64,000 nt of DNA, taken from the NCBI RefSeq assembly GCF_963665055.1, contig NZ_OY762015.1, positions 744,001 through 808,000 on the forward strand, in the 5' to 3' direction. The position numbers and the translations under genes are program-made. The notes under the pieces are model-generated. The model ran no database searches and was not told the origin of the DNA. It worked only from the letters and a program-made list of their open reading frames with translations. Shown here one piece after another: positions 39,403-48,453 of this stretch; positions within the stretch are counted from its first letter, which is position 1; each line of letters opens with the position of its first letter. The stretch is from an uncultured Methanobacterium sp. GTDB taxonomy: Archaea > Methanobacteriota > Methanobacteria > Methanobacteriales > Methanobacteriaceae.

Positions 39403-41427
39403 TTATTGGCGCTTTAGTAACATTCCAGAGAACACCATAAACACAGCCAACAGTAGTGTGGTGATGGGTATTCCAGTTTCTTGCATCCCTATAGTATTAT
39501 TAGCTGTATTTACTGATGTTGAGCATTCTTGTGTTCCAAGGATGGTTACGGCGGTCTGAACTATTTGGTAATCAGCAGCAGTAACCGTAGCAATACCCGG
39601 ACCTTCCTCTGCTCTTAAGATTACCATTGCAAAACCATTGATCCATGAAGTTACCACTGATTTACTTCCCAAGTTACCCATGTCAGTGGTGAATGTGACT
39701 TGGGGTCCACTGAAGAACATGGCAGCATCTGCACTGTGATCACCGCCCTCTGAATCATGGTAAACATCTGCAGTTATGGCAGAAGTTGCACCGGCATTGA
39801 TTGTGGATGGACTGGCATTAATATTTAAAACCAGCCAGGGAGTATAGTTTAAAGTTCCATTTCCTTTGAAGAATTTATCTTCAGCTGGGGAGTTGGTACC
39901 GTACCAGTTATAGGTGGCAGTGGTATTGCTGTTTTCCAATCGGTGAAACATCTTATCCAGATCATCCCTTATGGGCTTTAAGATAGGTTCCAGTTCTGGA
40001 TGTTTCTTCATGGCATCATCAATTGGTTTAAGCATTTCATCGATATTAGGTCCAAAGTTGGAAAATAAGAAATTCTGGATATAATAATCGTAGTTTACAA
40101 TCCGATTATAGTTTATGGTCCCGTTGGGCGAACATATAACAATACCAATTCCTGAACCATCCCCTTCCAGGTTATTTCCATCAACTAGGGTCGTGTTAAA
40201 ACCAGCAGTAACCATGGAAACATCATTAGTTCCATTTACCCCCATTACCGTATTATGTAACATGTTTAAGTTTCCTAGTGATACGCCCACAATTCCAGCT
40301 GCTGTACTGGGAGATGTGATATTGGAAACACTGTTATTTTCAAAGGTTGCATTATTTAACAACCCTAAACCTAAAACTGCCACTGTTGCTTTGGCTTTAC
40401 TAATATCTGAAACCAGATTATTTTCTAATTTCAAATAACCTAAAGCTATGGTCACAATTCCGGCAGCCTGTTCCTCTCCATATATTTTTGATATTTGGTT
40501 TTTTGAGACCAGAACTGTTCCATTTCCAATAATTGCAGCTTCAAGTGCATAAACAGAGCCACCGGTTCCTGTATTTAGTTGGTATATGTCATTATCGGAA
40601 ATTATGGCATTATTACTGTTACTAATTAGTTCCATTCCCATAATGGCACTGGTTGCGCTTATTTGGCTTATAATATTTTTGGTAACTACCAAATTGGTGA
40701 CATTGGCCATTTCTGGATTACCATCTGCACCTTTACTCTTTCCCAGTTGTATTGCAAAAACACTACCATTAACCCCCACTGCGCTGATTTTGGAAATGGT
40801 GTTTTCGGAGATATTAAAATCTGTCACACTGCCATTGGTACTAACTGTAATACCATTTGCTAATCCTCCACCAATAATATTCGATATGCTGTTTCCAGTA
40901 ACTGTGAAGAAACCTCCAGTTAGATTTCCCAGAATACCAGTTTCGGACTGGCCAGTTATAACATTGTCACTTAGAGTAGTATTAGCTCCGGAAACTGCAA
41001 TTCCCGTCGTACCTCCATTGATATCATTATTTTTCACCGTACAGTTATCTGCACTCACATTAATTCCTGTTCCTGAGGCTGAATTCGATATATTAAACCC
41101 ATCAATGGTACTTCCACTTCCATCGCCTGTAGAATCGTTCACTACGCTAAATCCAGTATTAGTGGCCTGTAATTGGACTTCATCACCAGAGTTAACTTGT
41201 ATGGTCAGTTTTTTATTGACAATAACATCTTCAGTGTAGGTTCCACTGTGAACATTGATAACATCATCATCAAGGGTATTCCCATTATCAATTGCTGATT
41301 GGATGGTAGTATAAACTTGATCAGAACCCACTTCCCATTGAGCTGCCGATGCATTACTGGCACCTAAAAATAAAATCATTATTAAAAATAAACTCTTAAA
41401 CAAATTCGTTCCCATTTTTCTTTTCAA
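39403..41427 (-). CDS. Adhesin-like parallel beta-helix surface protein
   Basis: This 674-residue secreted protein has a signal peptide (residues 1-29, cleaved near ASNASAA). A right-handed beta-helix region of pectate-lyase type follows (about 35-450), with repeating units such as TTLSDNVITGQSETGI and ENNSVSNITSPSTAAG. An Ig-like/invasin-type section follows (ITADVYHDSEGGDHSADAAMFFSG). The C-terminal anchor has a GMQETGIP motif, a hydrophobic helix and a short basic end. It is probably displayed outside the pseudomurein wall for attachment. The TTG start follows AGGTGGAAAT. The C-terminal motif is shared with the adhesins at 42935 and 45625. Confidence 0.88.
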   Translation of the reverse strand: MKRKMGTNLFKSLFLIMILFLGASNASAAQWEVGSDQVYTTIQSAIDNGNTLDDDVINVHSGTYTEDVIVNKKLTIQVNSGDEVQLQATNTGFSVVNDSTGDGSGSTIDGFNISNSASGTGINVSADNCTVKNNDINGGTTGIAVSGANTTLSDNVITGQSETGILGNLTGGFFTVTGNSISNIIGGGLANGITVSTNGSVTDFNISENTISKISAVGVNGSVFAIQLGKSKGADGNPEMANVTNLVVTKNIISQISATSAIMGMELISNSNNAIISDNDIYQLNTGTGGSVYALEAAIIGNGTVLVSKNQISKIYGEEQAAGIVTIALGYLKLENNLVSDISKAKATVAVLGLGLLNNATFENNSVSNITSPSTAAGIVGVSLGNLNMLHNTVMGVNGTNDVSMVTAGFNTTLVDGNNLEGDGSGIGIVICSPNGTINYNRIVNYDYYIQNFLFSNFGPNIDEMLKPIDDAMKKHPELEPILKPIRDDLDKMFHRLENSNTTATYNWYGTNSPAEDKFFKGNGTLNYTPWLVLNINASPSTINAGATSAITADVYHDSEGGDHSADAAMFFSGPQVTFTTDMGNLGSKSVVTSWINGFAMVILRAEEGPGIATVTAADYQIVQTAVTILGTQECSTSVNTANNTIGMQETGIPITTLLLAVFMVFSGMLLKRQ

Positions 41428-42078
41428 ATTTCCACCTTCTAACCACCATTACCTAACTATTCATGGTTTTTGCATGATTACCTACTATTCAAGGTTTTAC
41501 GTACTATTCATGGTTTTTGTATCAAGTATGAACTTCATACTATTTCTGGCTTCTGATTTGATTTTTAATATAGTCCCCTCTTAAGATACGATCTTATGTA
41601 TATAGTTGGACTGTCTATCTGATTCATGCTTTTTCCACGAATAATTACTTCATTTGAGTTAAATGGGTAGAGTATTGGTGGCATTATTAAAACAAAGATT
41701 TATAGAGTTCATCCTGAGTACAGTAAAGATTTTAAAAACAAAAATTGCTCACTTCCAATCCCATATGATAATAATTGCTGTTCCTATAGGCTCATATTAA
41801 CTCTGTGAATTATTGAAATTAGTTTTTTAGCTCAATCATAGATTTTCAGCTAAAACTTTTGTCTGTAATTGGTCAACCAAATATTAGTTTCAAGTCAACT
41901 ATTTATGTTCGAATGAAGTTAATTGTACATACAACTGATTGCATCTATTAAATCAGTAAAACTTGCACTGCCAACATGAAACAGTTTTACTCGTTAATAG
42001 GTTGTAATTAGTTATATTTGTAAAGGATATAACAATTAGACAGAGTTAAAGTAATTAAAATTATTAAAAGTGATTAAA
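41428..42078. other. Divergent intergenic region with direct repeats and an inverted repeat
   Basis: This 651-base spacer separates the minus-strand adhesin from the plus-strand flavoprotein. It contains three imperfect direct repeats of ACTATTCATGGTTTTTG at 41451-41525 and a perfect 17-base inverted repeat (AGTATGAACTTCATACT) at 41525-41541. A TAAGATACGATCTTA inverted repeat lies near 41583. No gene is seen. The repeats lie where the adhesin promoter is expected and may bind a regulator. Confidence 0.55.
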
Positions 42079-42633
42079 ATGAAAGTAGTAGGATTTACAG
42101 GAAGCCCAAGAGAGGGTAGTAACACAGAAATTCTTGTTGAAGAAATGCTTAAAGGATCATCTGATGCAGGAGCCCAAACAAAGATCTTCAACTTGACCGA
42201 TATGAATATAGCTCCATGTAAGGCCTGTATGCACTGTAAAGTTAATCAAGGTGTATGTGCTACAGACGATGATATGCAGGAGATTTACAAAGAATTAAAA
42301 GAATCAGATGGTTTAATAGTAGGTTCACCTCTATACTTTGGACAGATGTCCGCACAAACTAAACCATTCATAGACAGGCTTTTTGCTTTCTATATACCTG
42401 ATTCTGAAGTAAACAGTAAAAAAAATATGGCATTTGTATTTTCACAGGGAAATCCTGACGAAAACAGTTTTTCAGAATATTATGATTACACAAAATCCAT
42501 TTTTGAAATGGCATATAATGTGGTTGATGTTTTAGTTTCTTATGGAAATCAACTACCCGGTGATGTTAAAAATAAAACCGATGTCCTTGAAAATGCCAGG
42601 GAGATAGGTAAAAAAATAGTTGAATCAAATTAA
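42079..42633 (+). CDS. Iron-sulfur flavoprotein / NADPH-dependent FMN reductase family
   Basis: This 184-residue flavodoxin-like protein has a phosphate-binding loop in FTGSPREGSNTEIL and the compact Cys motif CKACMHCKVNQGVC near residues 47-60. That motif is the [4Fe-4S] ligand set of archaeal Isf-type flavoproteins. SPLYFGQMSAQTKPFIDR is the FMN-contact section. It likely passes electrons from ferredoxin or F420-linked donors to O2, H2O2 or other acceptors. The ATG at 42079 follows GTGATTAAA; a GTG three codons upstream overlaps that site. Monocistronic. Confidence 0.92.
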   Translation: MKVVGFTGSPREGSNTEILVEEMLKGSSDAGAQTKIFNLTDMNIAPCKACMHCKVNQGVCATDDDMQEIYKELKESDGLIVGSPLYFGQMSAQTKPFIDRLFAFYIPDSEVNSKKNMAFVFSQGNPDENSFSEYYDYTKSIFEMAYNVVDVLVSYGNQLPGDVKNKTDVLENAREIGKKIVESN

Positions 42634-42934
42634 ACTTCAATTTAATAAATAGAATCAAATCATAATATTTTTTTTTTAAATTTAGAGACTATTGATTCGT
42701 TTTTAAGGGATAAGTAATAGTTTTAAAACCTGTTTTATCTACAAATTATAAAATCAATTATTTAAAAAAAATCTAAACAATATGGAATTTGTGTTTTTTT
42801 TAAATTGTTCAATAAACATGATTATTAATTTAAAGACTCCTGAATTCACTCTTTTAATAAATACTTTGATAAATCAATGGTTTTACTTATTGAAATTTTA
42901 AAAAAAAAAGTTGGGGAAAGGGATAAGAACCCCT
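42634..42934. other. Intergenic region between convergent genes
   Basis: This 301-base AT-rich spacer lies between the flavoprotein stop and the adhesin stop on the other strand. It contains T-runs near 42668-42678 and A-runs near 42900-42910 that probably end the two convergent transcripts. No gene is seen. Confidence 0.45.
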
Positions 42935-44770
42935 TTATTGCTTTTTCCGGGTTGTTATTAATCCGCCGAGTACACTAAGGATGCCTATGACTAATGGTGC
43001 TAGTGGTGCTCCTGTGGTTTGCATTCCTACGGTGTTTCCTGTTGCTGCGTTTACAGATGGTGCTGTTGTAGCTGTGTTTGCCGATGTTGGTGATGGGCTT
43101 GTTGTTGCTAGGACTCTTATGGATTGAGTGTTGGTGTTAAGGTCAGGGTCGTAGGTTGATGTGCTGAGTAATGGGTTTATCAGGTAGTCCCCTGCTGCGG
43201 CGTAGACGAATGATGCCCAGAGGTCTGGGTCGCCTTTTGGTACTGTGCCCAGGTTCCAGGTGATGGTTCGGGTGTTGGCATCATAACTCCATTTTTCTCC
43301 AATGTTATCGGTTGCTCCTGCAAATACCAATCCTTGCGGTACTGTGAAGGTCATAACCACGTTTTCAGCAGGGTCAGGTCCGTAGTTTCCGACTTTTAAT
43401 CTGTAGGTTACAGTATCACCAACAACAGGGTTGGTTTTATCCGGTGTTATGTTGAGGTACACACTGGATTTAGGGTTTATTAGCACGTTAGAGTAGACTG
43501 GTTGACTGTCTGTAGTAGCGATTATGTGAGCTGTTCCTGCTAGTTCACTGGCAGTTAAGGTTGCTGTGGCTATACCTCCCACTGTAGTTTTATCTATACT
43601 TTTGCAGCCAATGCTTCCAAGATCGGTCTGGAAATTGATTGGAGATCCGTCTGGAATATATTGACCTGAAAGAGGAGTGTATGCGGTATAAGTAGTTCCA
43701 TTACTGTAGTTGTTGAAGCTAACTGTGATTAAACTGGTCTGAGTGTTGTTGATAGTAGTTGGTGTGGCGTTGATGGTCATATACAACCAATCATGTGGTG
43801 ATGCTGCTCCTTTAATCAAAGATGTAAAATCAGGAACATTAGAACCCCACCAGTTATCTTCTAAACTAGTTTTTCCAGCAGTATAGATTGCTTGGGGATT
43901 ATTACTCACAATCCGACTGAAATTGACAGTTAAATCACCAGAGTTGTAGATTCCCCCACCGAAGTCAAATGCCATTTTACTTATGGCGGTGTTGTTTTGT
44001 ATGTTACAGTTGGTTATAGTTAATGTACCACCGTAGTTGTAGATTCCCCCACCACAGGCACTTGATGAACCAGCGTTGGCGGTGGCGGTGTTGTTTTGTA
44101 TGTTACAGTTGGTCATAGTTAATGTACCACCGTAGTTGTAGATTCCCCCACCATCGGAAAATACAGTACCAAAATTACTAGAGGAAGTTGCGGTGTTGTT
44201 TTCTATGTTACAGTTGGTCATAGTCAATATACCACGGTTGCAGATTCCCCCACCATTGGCACTTACACTATTACCTGTGGCGGTGGCGGTGTTGTTGGTG
44301 ATGTTACAGTTGGTCATAGTCAATTTACCACTGTTGTAGATTCCCCCACCAAATACATCACCTCCAGTTATGTTCCCATTGGTTATGGTGAAGTTGGTTA
44401 TGGTCACGTATAATCCAGAGTTGATGGTTAGTGGTCGTCCGTTTTGTGTTCCGTCGATTATAGTACCAGCTAGGCTTTGTCCTATGAGAGTCAGGTTTTG
44501 GTTAATGGTTATGTGTTCATTGTAGGTTCCATCTGCTACGTAAACTGTTCCACCGTGGTCAACAGTGTCTGTTCCGTTTTGTATGGTTGCTTTAGGGCCG
44601 ATATTAGTTCCGTCTATGTGTGTGGAGCTGTTCCCTGTCCAGCTGTCGTTTCCTGTGGTGTTCACATAGATGGTGTTTGATGCAGAAACTGTGCTAACGC
44701 AGAAAATTAATGCTAAGCTTAAAAGTAGTAAAGGAATTAGAGTTTTAGTTGTAATCTTTTGTTTTCCTAT
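42935..44770 (-). CDS. Adhesin-like beta-helix protein with DUF11 domain, probable ATA start
   Basis: The full frame encodes 611 residues. It has a signal peptide (residues 1-30, KTLIPLLLLSLALIFCVSTVSA) and a Gly/Asn-rich beta-helix with repeats like GGGIYNYGGTLTMTNCNI (about 100-290). An Ig-like section and a DUF11 domain follow (YLNITPDKTNPVVGDTVTYR). The end carries GMQTTGAP, a hydrophobic helix and TTRKKQ. Starting at the first GTG (44665) would remove the signal peptide. Upstream no standard start is in frame; ATA at 44770 lies seven bases after GGAGG. It is the second half of a tandem TetR-adhesin duplication, with a palindromic operator upstream at 44844. Confidence 0.85.
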   Translation of the reverse strand: MGKQKITTKTLIPLLLLSLALIFCVSTVSASNTIYVNTTGNDSWTGNSSTHIDGTNIGPKATIQNGTDTVDHGGTVYVADGTYNEHITINQNLTLIGQSLAGTIIDGTQNGRPLTINSGLYVTITNFTITNGNITGGDVFGGGIYNSGKLTMTNCNITNNTATATGNSVSANGGGICNRGILTMTNCNIENNTATSSSNFGTVFSDGGGIYNYGGTLTMTNCNIQNNTATANAGSSSACGGGIYNYGGTLTITNCNIQNNTAISKMAFDFGGGIYNSGDLTVNFSRIVSNNPQAIYTAGKTSLEDNWWGSNVPDFTSLIKGAASPHDWLYMTINATPTTINNTQTSLITVSFNNYSNGTTYTAYTPLSGQYIPDGSPINFQTDLGSIGCKSIDKTTVGGIATATLTASELAGTAHIIATTDSQPVYSNVLINPKSSVYLNITPDKTNPVVGDTVTYRLKVGNYGPDPAENVVMTFTVPQGLVFAGATDNIGEKWSYDANTRTITWNLGTVPKGDPDLWASFVYAAAGDYLINPLLSTSTYDPDLNTNTQSIRVLATTSPSPTSANTATTAPSVNAATGNTVGMQTTGAPLAPLVIGILSVLGGLITTRKKQ

Positions 44771-44843
44771 GTTTTCACCTCCTTTTACAATTTTTATCTC
44801 AAATTTGACAGTTTATTTTAATTTAGTATTTACAAATTATTTG

Positions 44844-44869
44844 TTATAGTATCTTATAAGATACTATAA
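44844..44869. promoter_or_regulatory. 26-base perfect palindrome, likely TetR operator
   Basis: The palindrome has core AGTATCTTATAAGATACT and extends perfectly to 13 bases on each side. It lies about 75 bases upstream of the adhesin start and 145 bases after the TetR gene stop. A near-identical palindrome occupies the same place in front of the other adhesin copy. Position and symmetry fit a TetR dimer-pair operator controlling the adhesin. Confidence 0.75.
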
Positions 44870-45014
44870 TCAATGCTATATAGTTATTATCTCATATATA
44901 AAGATTATTATAGGAAAGAAAAATCGTGAATTATTAATAATTGAGGGTAACATCAGTTTTATCATGTCGATTGTTAAAAAATTATTATTATAGGATTAAA
45001 GGTTTTTTTAGGGA

Positions 45015-45563
45015 TTAGTGGATGGATAAGGAAATATTATAGATGAATTTATCTAAAACATTGTCAATGCTTGTGTCCTGGCGGCCATGGTACTTTCCGA
45101 GATTGTACATGTATACGAATGAGAATATGGTAAGTGTGAACGCCATATAATCTATTTTTTGGTTGGGAATGTGTTTTTCAATATATTTACTGAAATCGTA
45201 TGAACCTTCCATGAGGAACTGTTCAGTCATTTCCCTATCCTGATTAAACCTTAATTTGAAGAATTCAAAATTATTCCAGACAAATTTATCCAAATTTCTG
45301 ACGTAGGTATCTAAAAAGTCCAGGGGGTCTTCAAATTCCTTCTCAATAAATAAAATTGAAACTGCATCTTCATTCAATTTTTTCATACCATAAATCATAA
45401 CCTGATCAAAAAGGTTCTGTTTGTTTTGGAATTTGGTATATAAAGTCATCTCTGTAAAACCAGCTTGTGCTGCTATGATTTTAGTAGTAGCTCCAGCATA
45501 TCCGTTTTGACTGAATAATTTTAAAGCGGCTTTTAAAATTTTTTCTTCAGTTTCATTTACCAT
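45015..45563 (-). CDS. TetR-family regulator (first copy)
   Basis: This 182-residue protein has the TetR helix-turn-helix in residues 6-52 (EEKILKAALKLFSQNGYAGATTKIIAAQAGFTEMTLYTKF). An all-helical ligand domain follows with FEFFKLRFNQDREMTEQFL. It shares most of its sequence with the TetR protein at 47701. It lies between the two adhesins, and the 26-base palindrome follows its stop, upstream of the next adhesin. The ATG has no clear Shine-Dalgarno site. It probably represses the adhesin downstream; the ligand is unknown. Confidence 0.93.
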   Translation of the reverse strand: MVNETEEKILKAALKLFSQNGYAGATTKIIAAQAGFTEMTLYTKFQNKQNLFDQVMIYGMKKLNEDAVSILFIEKEFEDPLDFLDTYVRNLDKFVWNNFEFFKLRFNQDREMTEQFLMEGSYDFSKYIEKHIPNQKIDYMAFTLTIFSFVYMYNLGKYHGRQDTSIDNVLDKFIYNISLSIH

Positions 45564-45624
45564 ACAATCAACACATTATGTGGATTTTTAATAAAAAAAT
45601 TGGGGAAAAGGGATAGGAATCCCT

Positions 45625-47457
45625 TTATTGTTTTTTTCGGGTTGCTATTAATCCGCCGAGTACGCTGAGTACTGCCAGGGCCAACGGTGCTAGTGGTGCT
45701 CCTGTGGTTTGCATTCCTACGGTGTTTACTATTGCTGCGTTTACAGATGATGGTAATGTAACTGAGTTTACAGATGTAGCTGCGGTTATCTTTGTTGATG
45801 GGGCTGTGGTTACTAGGACTCTTATGGATTGTGTGTTAGTGTTAAGAACCGAATCGTAGGTTGATGTGCTGAGTAATGGGTTTATCAAATAGTCACCGGC
45901 TGCTGCGTAAGTGAATGATACCCAGAGGTCTGGGTCACCTTTGGGTACTGTGCCCAGGTTCCAGGTGATGGTCCGGGTGTTGGCATCATAGGTCCATTTT
46001 TCTCCTATGTTATCATGGGCTCCAGTAAATATTAACCCCTCAGGAACATAGAAAGTCATTATCACATTCTCTGCAGGGTCAGGTCCGTAGTTTCCGACTT
46101 TGAATCTGTAGGTTACAGTATCACCAACCACAGGGTTGGTTTTATCCGGGGTTATGTTGAGGTACAGATTGAATTTAGGGTTTATGAGCACATTAGTGTT
46201 GATTGGTTGACTGTCTGTTGTAGCGATTATGTGTGCTGTTCCTGCTAGTTCACTGGCAGTCAAGGTTGCTGTGGCTATACCTCCCACTGTAGTTTTATCT
46301 ATACTCTGGCAGCCAATGCTTCCAAGATCAGTCTGTAAATTGACTGGAGATCCGTTTGGAATATATTGACCTGAGAGAGGAGTGTATGAGGTATAAGTAG
46401 TTCCGTCATTACTGTAGTTGTTGAAGCTAACTGTAATCGTACTGTTTTCACCATTAGGGATACTGGTTGGATTTGCATCGACAGTCATAAACAACCACTG
46501 TTTAGGGGCTGATGCTCCATCAATCAAACTAGAGAAAAAAGGAATAGGATTATTTAACCCCCACCAGTTATTCTCTGCATTCAGACTACCCTCATTGAGG
46601 ATTGCTTTACCACGGTTTGCGGTGTTATTGTAGAAACGGCTGAATTTAACTGTAAAGATCCCAGAACCATAACCACCATTAGCGTTGTAGATTGCTCCAC
46701 CTAATTTTGCGGTGTTGTTTGTGAATGCGGTTCCAGTCACTGTACAATCCATAGACCCCATATCAGTATTGAAGTCGTAGATTGCTCCACCACTGTGTGC
46801 GGTGTTGTTTGTAAAGGTTGATCCAGTTACTGTAAAGGTCACAGAACCCCGACCTTCATTCACGTTGTAGATTGCTCCACCAATGTCGTTTGCGGTGTTG
46901 TTTGTAAAGGTTGATCCGGTTACTGTACAATTCACAGACCCCACATTAGTAGGATTTTCGTTTTCGATTGCTCCACCATCGCTTGCGGTGTTGTTTATGA
47001 AGGTGCAGTTGATTACAGTTAAATCACCCTGATTATAAATGGCACCACCCTCATCTCCTTTTCCGTTGGTAATAGTGAAGTTGGTTATGCTCACATTTAA
47101 TCCACTGTTGATGGTTAATAGTATGCCATTGTTGGTTCCATCAAGTATAGTACCAGCTAAGCTTTGCCCAATGAGAGTTAAGTTCTGGTTAATGGTGATA
47201 TGTTCTTGGTAAGTTCCATCTGCTACGTAGACTGTTCCACCATTGTCAACTGTGTCTGTCCCATTTTGTATGGTTGCTTTAGGACCAATATCAGTTCCAT
47301 CTATATGTGTGGAGCTGTTTCCTGTCCAGCTGTCGTTTCCTGTGGTGTTCACGTAGATGGTGTTGGATGCAGAAACTGTGCTAACAAAGAAAATTAATGC
47401 TAAGCTTAAAAGTAGTAAAGGAATGAAAGTTTTAGTTGTAATGGTTTGTTTTCCTAT
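45625..47457 (-). CDS. Adhesin-like beta-helix protein with DUF11 domain (second tandem copy), probable ATA start
   Basis: This 610-residue protein has the same plan as the adhesin at 42935: signal peptide, beta-helix with GGAIYNVN-type repeats and SxFTNNTA units, Ig-like and DUF11 domains, and GMQTTGAP with hydrophobic helix and RKKQ. The signal peptides and the last 300 residues are almost identical to that copy, while the beta-helix repeats differ. The ATA at 47457 follows GGAGG by seven bases, the same as in the other copy; the first standard start (47352) would delete the signal peptide. TetR genes flank it on both sides. Confidence 0.85.
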   Translation of the reverse strand: MGKQTITTKTFIPLLLLSLALIFFVSTVSASNTIYVNTTGNDSWTGNSSTHIDGTDIGPKATIQNGTDTVDNGGTVYVADGTYQEHITINQNLTLIGQSLAGTILDGTNNGILLTINSGLNVSITNFTITNGKGDEGGAIYNQGDLTVINCTFINNTASDGGAIENENPTNVGSVNCTVTGSTFTNNTANDIGGAIYNVNEGRGSVTFTVTGSTFTNNTAHSGGAIYDFNTDMGSMDCTVTGTAFTNNTAKLGGAIYNANGGYGSGIFTVKFSRFYNNTANRGKAILNEGSLNAENNWWGLNNPIPFFSSLIDGASAPKQWLFMTVDANPTSIPNGENSTITVSFNNYSNDGTTYTSYTPLSGQYIPNGSPVNLQTDLGSIGCQSIDKTTVGGIATATLTASELAGTAHIIATTDSQPINTNVLINPKFNLYLNITPDKTNPVVGDTVTYRFKVGNYGPDPAENVIMTFYVPEGLIFTGAHDNIGEKWTYDANTRTITWNLGTVPKGDPDLWVSFTYAAAGDYLINPLLSTSTYDSVLNTNTQSIRVLVTTAPSTKITAATSVNSVTLPSSVNAAIVNTVGMQTTGAPLAPLALAVLSVLGGLIATRKKQ

Positions 47458-47529
47458 GTTTTCACCTCCTTTTACAATTTTTATCTCAAATTTGACAGTT
47501 TATTTTAATTTAGTATTTACGAATTTTAA

Positions 47530-47555
47530 TTATAGTATCTTATAAAATACTATAA
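47530..47555. promoter_or_regulatory. Near-perfect 26-base palindrome, likely TetR operator (second copy)
   Basis: The same element as at 44844, with core AGTATCTTATAAAATACT and a single mismatched base pair. It lies about 75 bases upstream of the adhesin start at 47457 and 145 bases after the TetR stop at 47701. The conserved spacing in both copies supports a regulatory role. Confidence 0.72.
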
Positions 47556-47700
47556 TCAAATATATTAAGTTATTATCTCACATATAAAGATTATTATATT
47601 AAGAAAAATTAGGGATATTAATTATAATTAGGGAAAAATCAGTTTCACAAATCAAATTCAGACAAAAACCTTTATCGTACATTTTTAAGGATATTCTGGA

Positions 47701-48261
47701 TTATCTGAGTGACAGAGATAAATTATAGATGAATTTGTCTAAAACAACTTCAATGCTTGTATCCTGGCGGCCATGATACTTGCCGAGGTCGAACATGTAT
47801 ACAAATGAGAATATGGAAAGTGCAAATGCCATGTAATCTATTTTCTGATTGGGAAGATGTTTTTCAATATATTTACTGAAATCGTATGAACCTTCCATCA
47901 GGAACTGTTCAGTCATTTCTCTATCCTGATTAAACCTTAATTTGAAGAATTCAAAATTATTCCAGATAAACTTCTCCAAATTCTTAACGTAGGTATCTAA
48001 AAAGTCCAGAGGGTCTTTAAATTCCTTATCAACAAATAAAATGGTATATGCGTCTTCATTTAATTTTTTTTGGCCGCGAAGCATAACCTGATCAAAAAGA
48101 TTTTGTTTAGTTTTAAATTTTGTATATAAAGTCATCTCAGTAAAACCAGCTTTAGATGCTATAATTTTAGTAGTAGCACCACCATATCCCTTTTCACTAA
48201 ACAATGATAACGCGGCATCTAAGATTTTTTGTTCAGTTTCATCTACCTTACAATCAACCAT
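47701..48261 (-). CDS. TetR-family regulator (second copy)
   Basis: This 186-residue protein is a close paralogue of the TetR protein at 45015. Its helix-turn-helix is ETEQKILDAALSLFSEKGYGGATTKIIASKAGFTEMTLYTKF, and the helical domain carries the same FKLRFNQDREMTEQFLMEGSYDFSKYIEKH segment. A TATA-like sequence lies about 25-30 bases upstream of the ATG and no Shine-Dalgarno site is visible, so the mRNA may be leaderless. It is the first gene of the TetR-adhesin-TetR-adhesin series. Confidence 0.93.
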   Translation of the reverse strand: MVDCKVDETEQKILDAALSLFSEKGYGGATTKIIASKAGFTEMTLYTKFKTKQNLFDQVMLRGQKKLNEDAYTILFVDKEFKDPLDFLDTYVKNLEKFIWNNFEFFKLRFNQDREMTEQFLMEGSYDFSKYIEKHLPNQKIDYMAFALSIFSFVYMFDLGKYHGRQDTSIEVVLDKFIYNLSLSLR

Positions 48262-48453
48262 ATATTTAATTATAATTGCTATATTAAAAAGTTAATCAAT
48301 AAGTTTATTTTAAAACAAATCGCATTTTTAATATAATAAAATCAATTTTTATAGGTTTTTAATATCCCATACTTAAAAATAATGATATTAGGCTGTATTT
48401 AGAAAAGATTTAAAATTATGGGTATAATCTAATAAAAAAAGTATAATGTTTAT

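Noticed and set aside
40586..41239. 217-codon open frame opposite the first adhesin
   Set aside because: It is antisense to a repetitive beta-helix gene, reads as hydrophobic low complexity, and has no domain or ribosome site; it is a shadow of the adhesin.
42935..47457. Adhesins as N-terminally truncated pseudogenes
   Set aside because: The signal peptides are intact in frame upstream, with a perfect ribosome site and an ATA codon, in both copies.
44844..47555. Palindromes as transcription terminators of the TetR genes
   Set aside because: They lack a following T-run, are nearly identical in both copies and sit at a fixed distance from the adhesin starts, which fits operators better.
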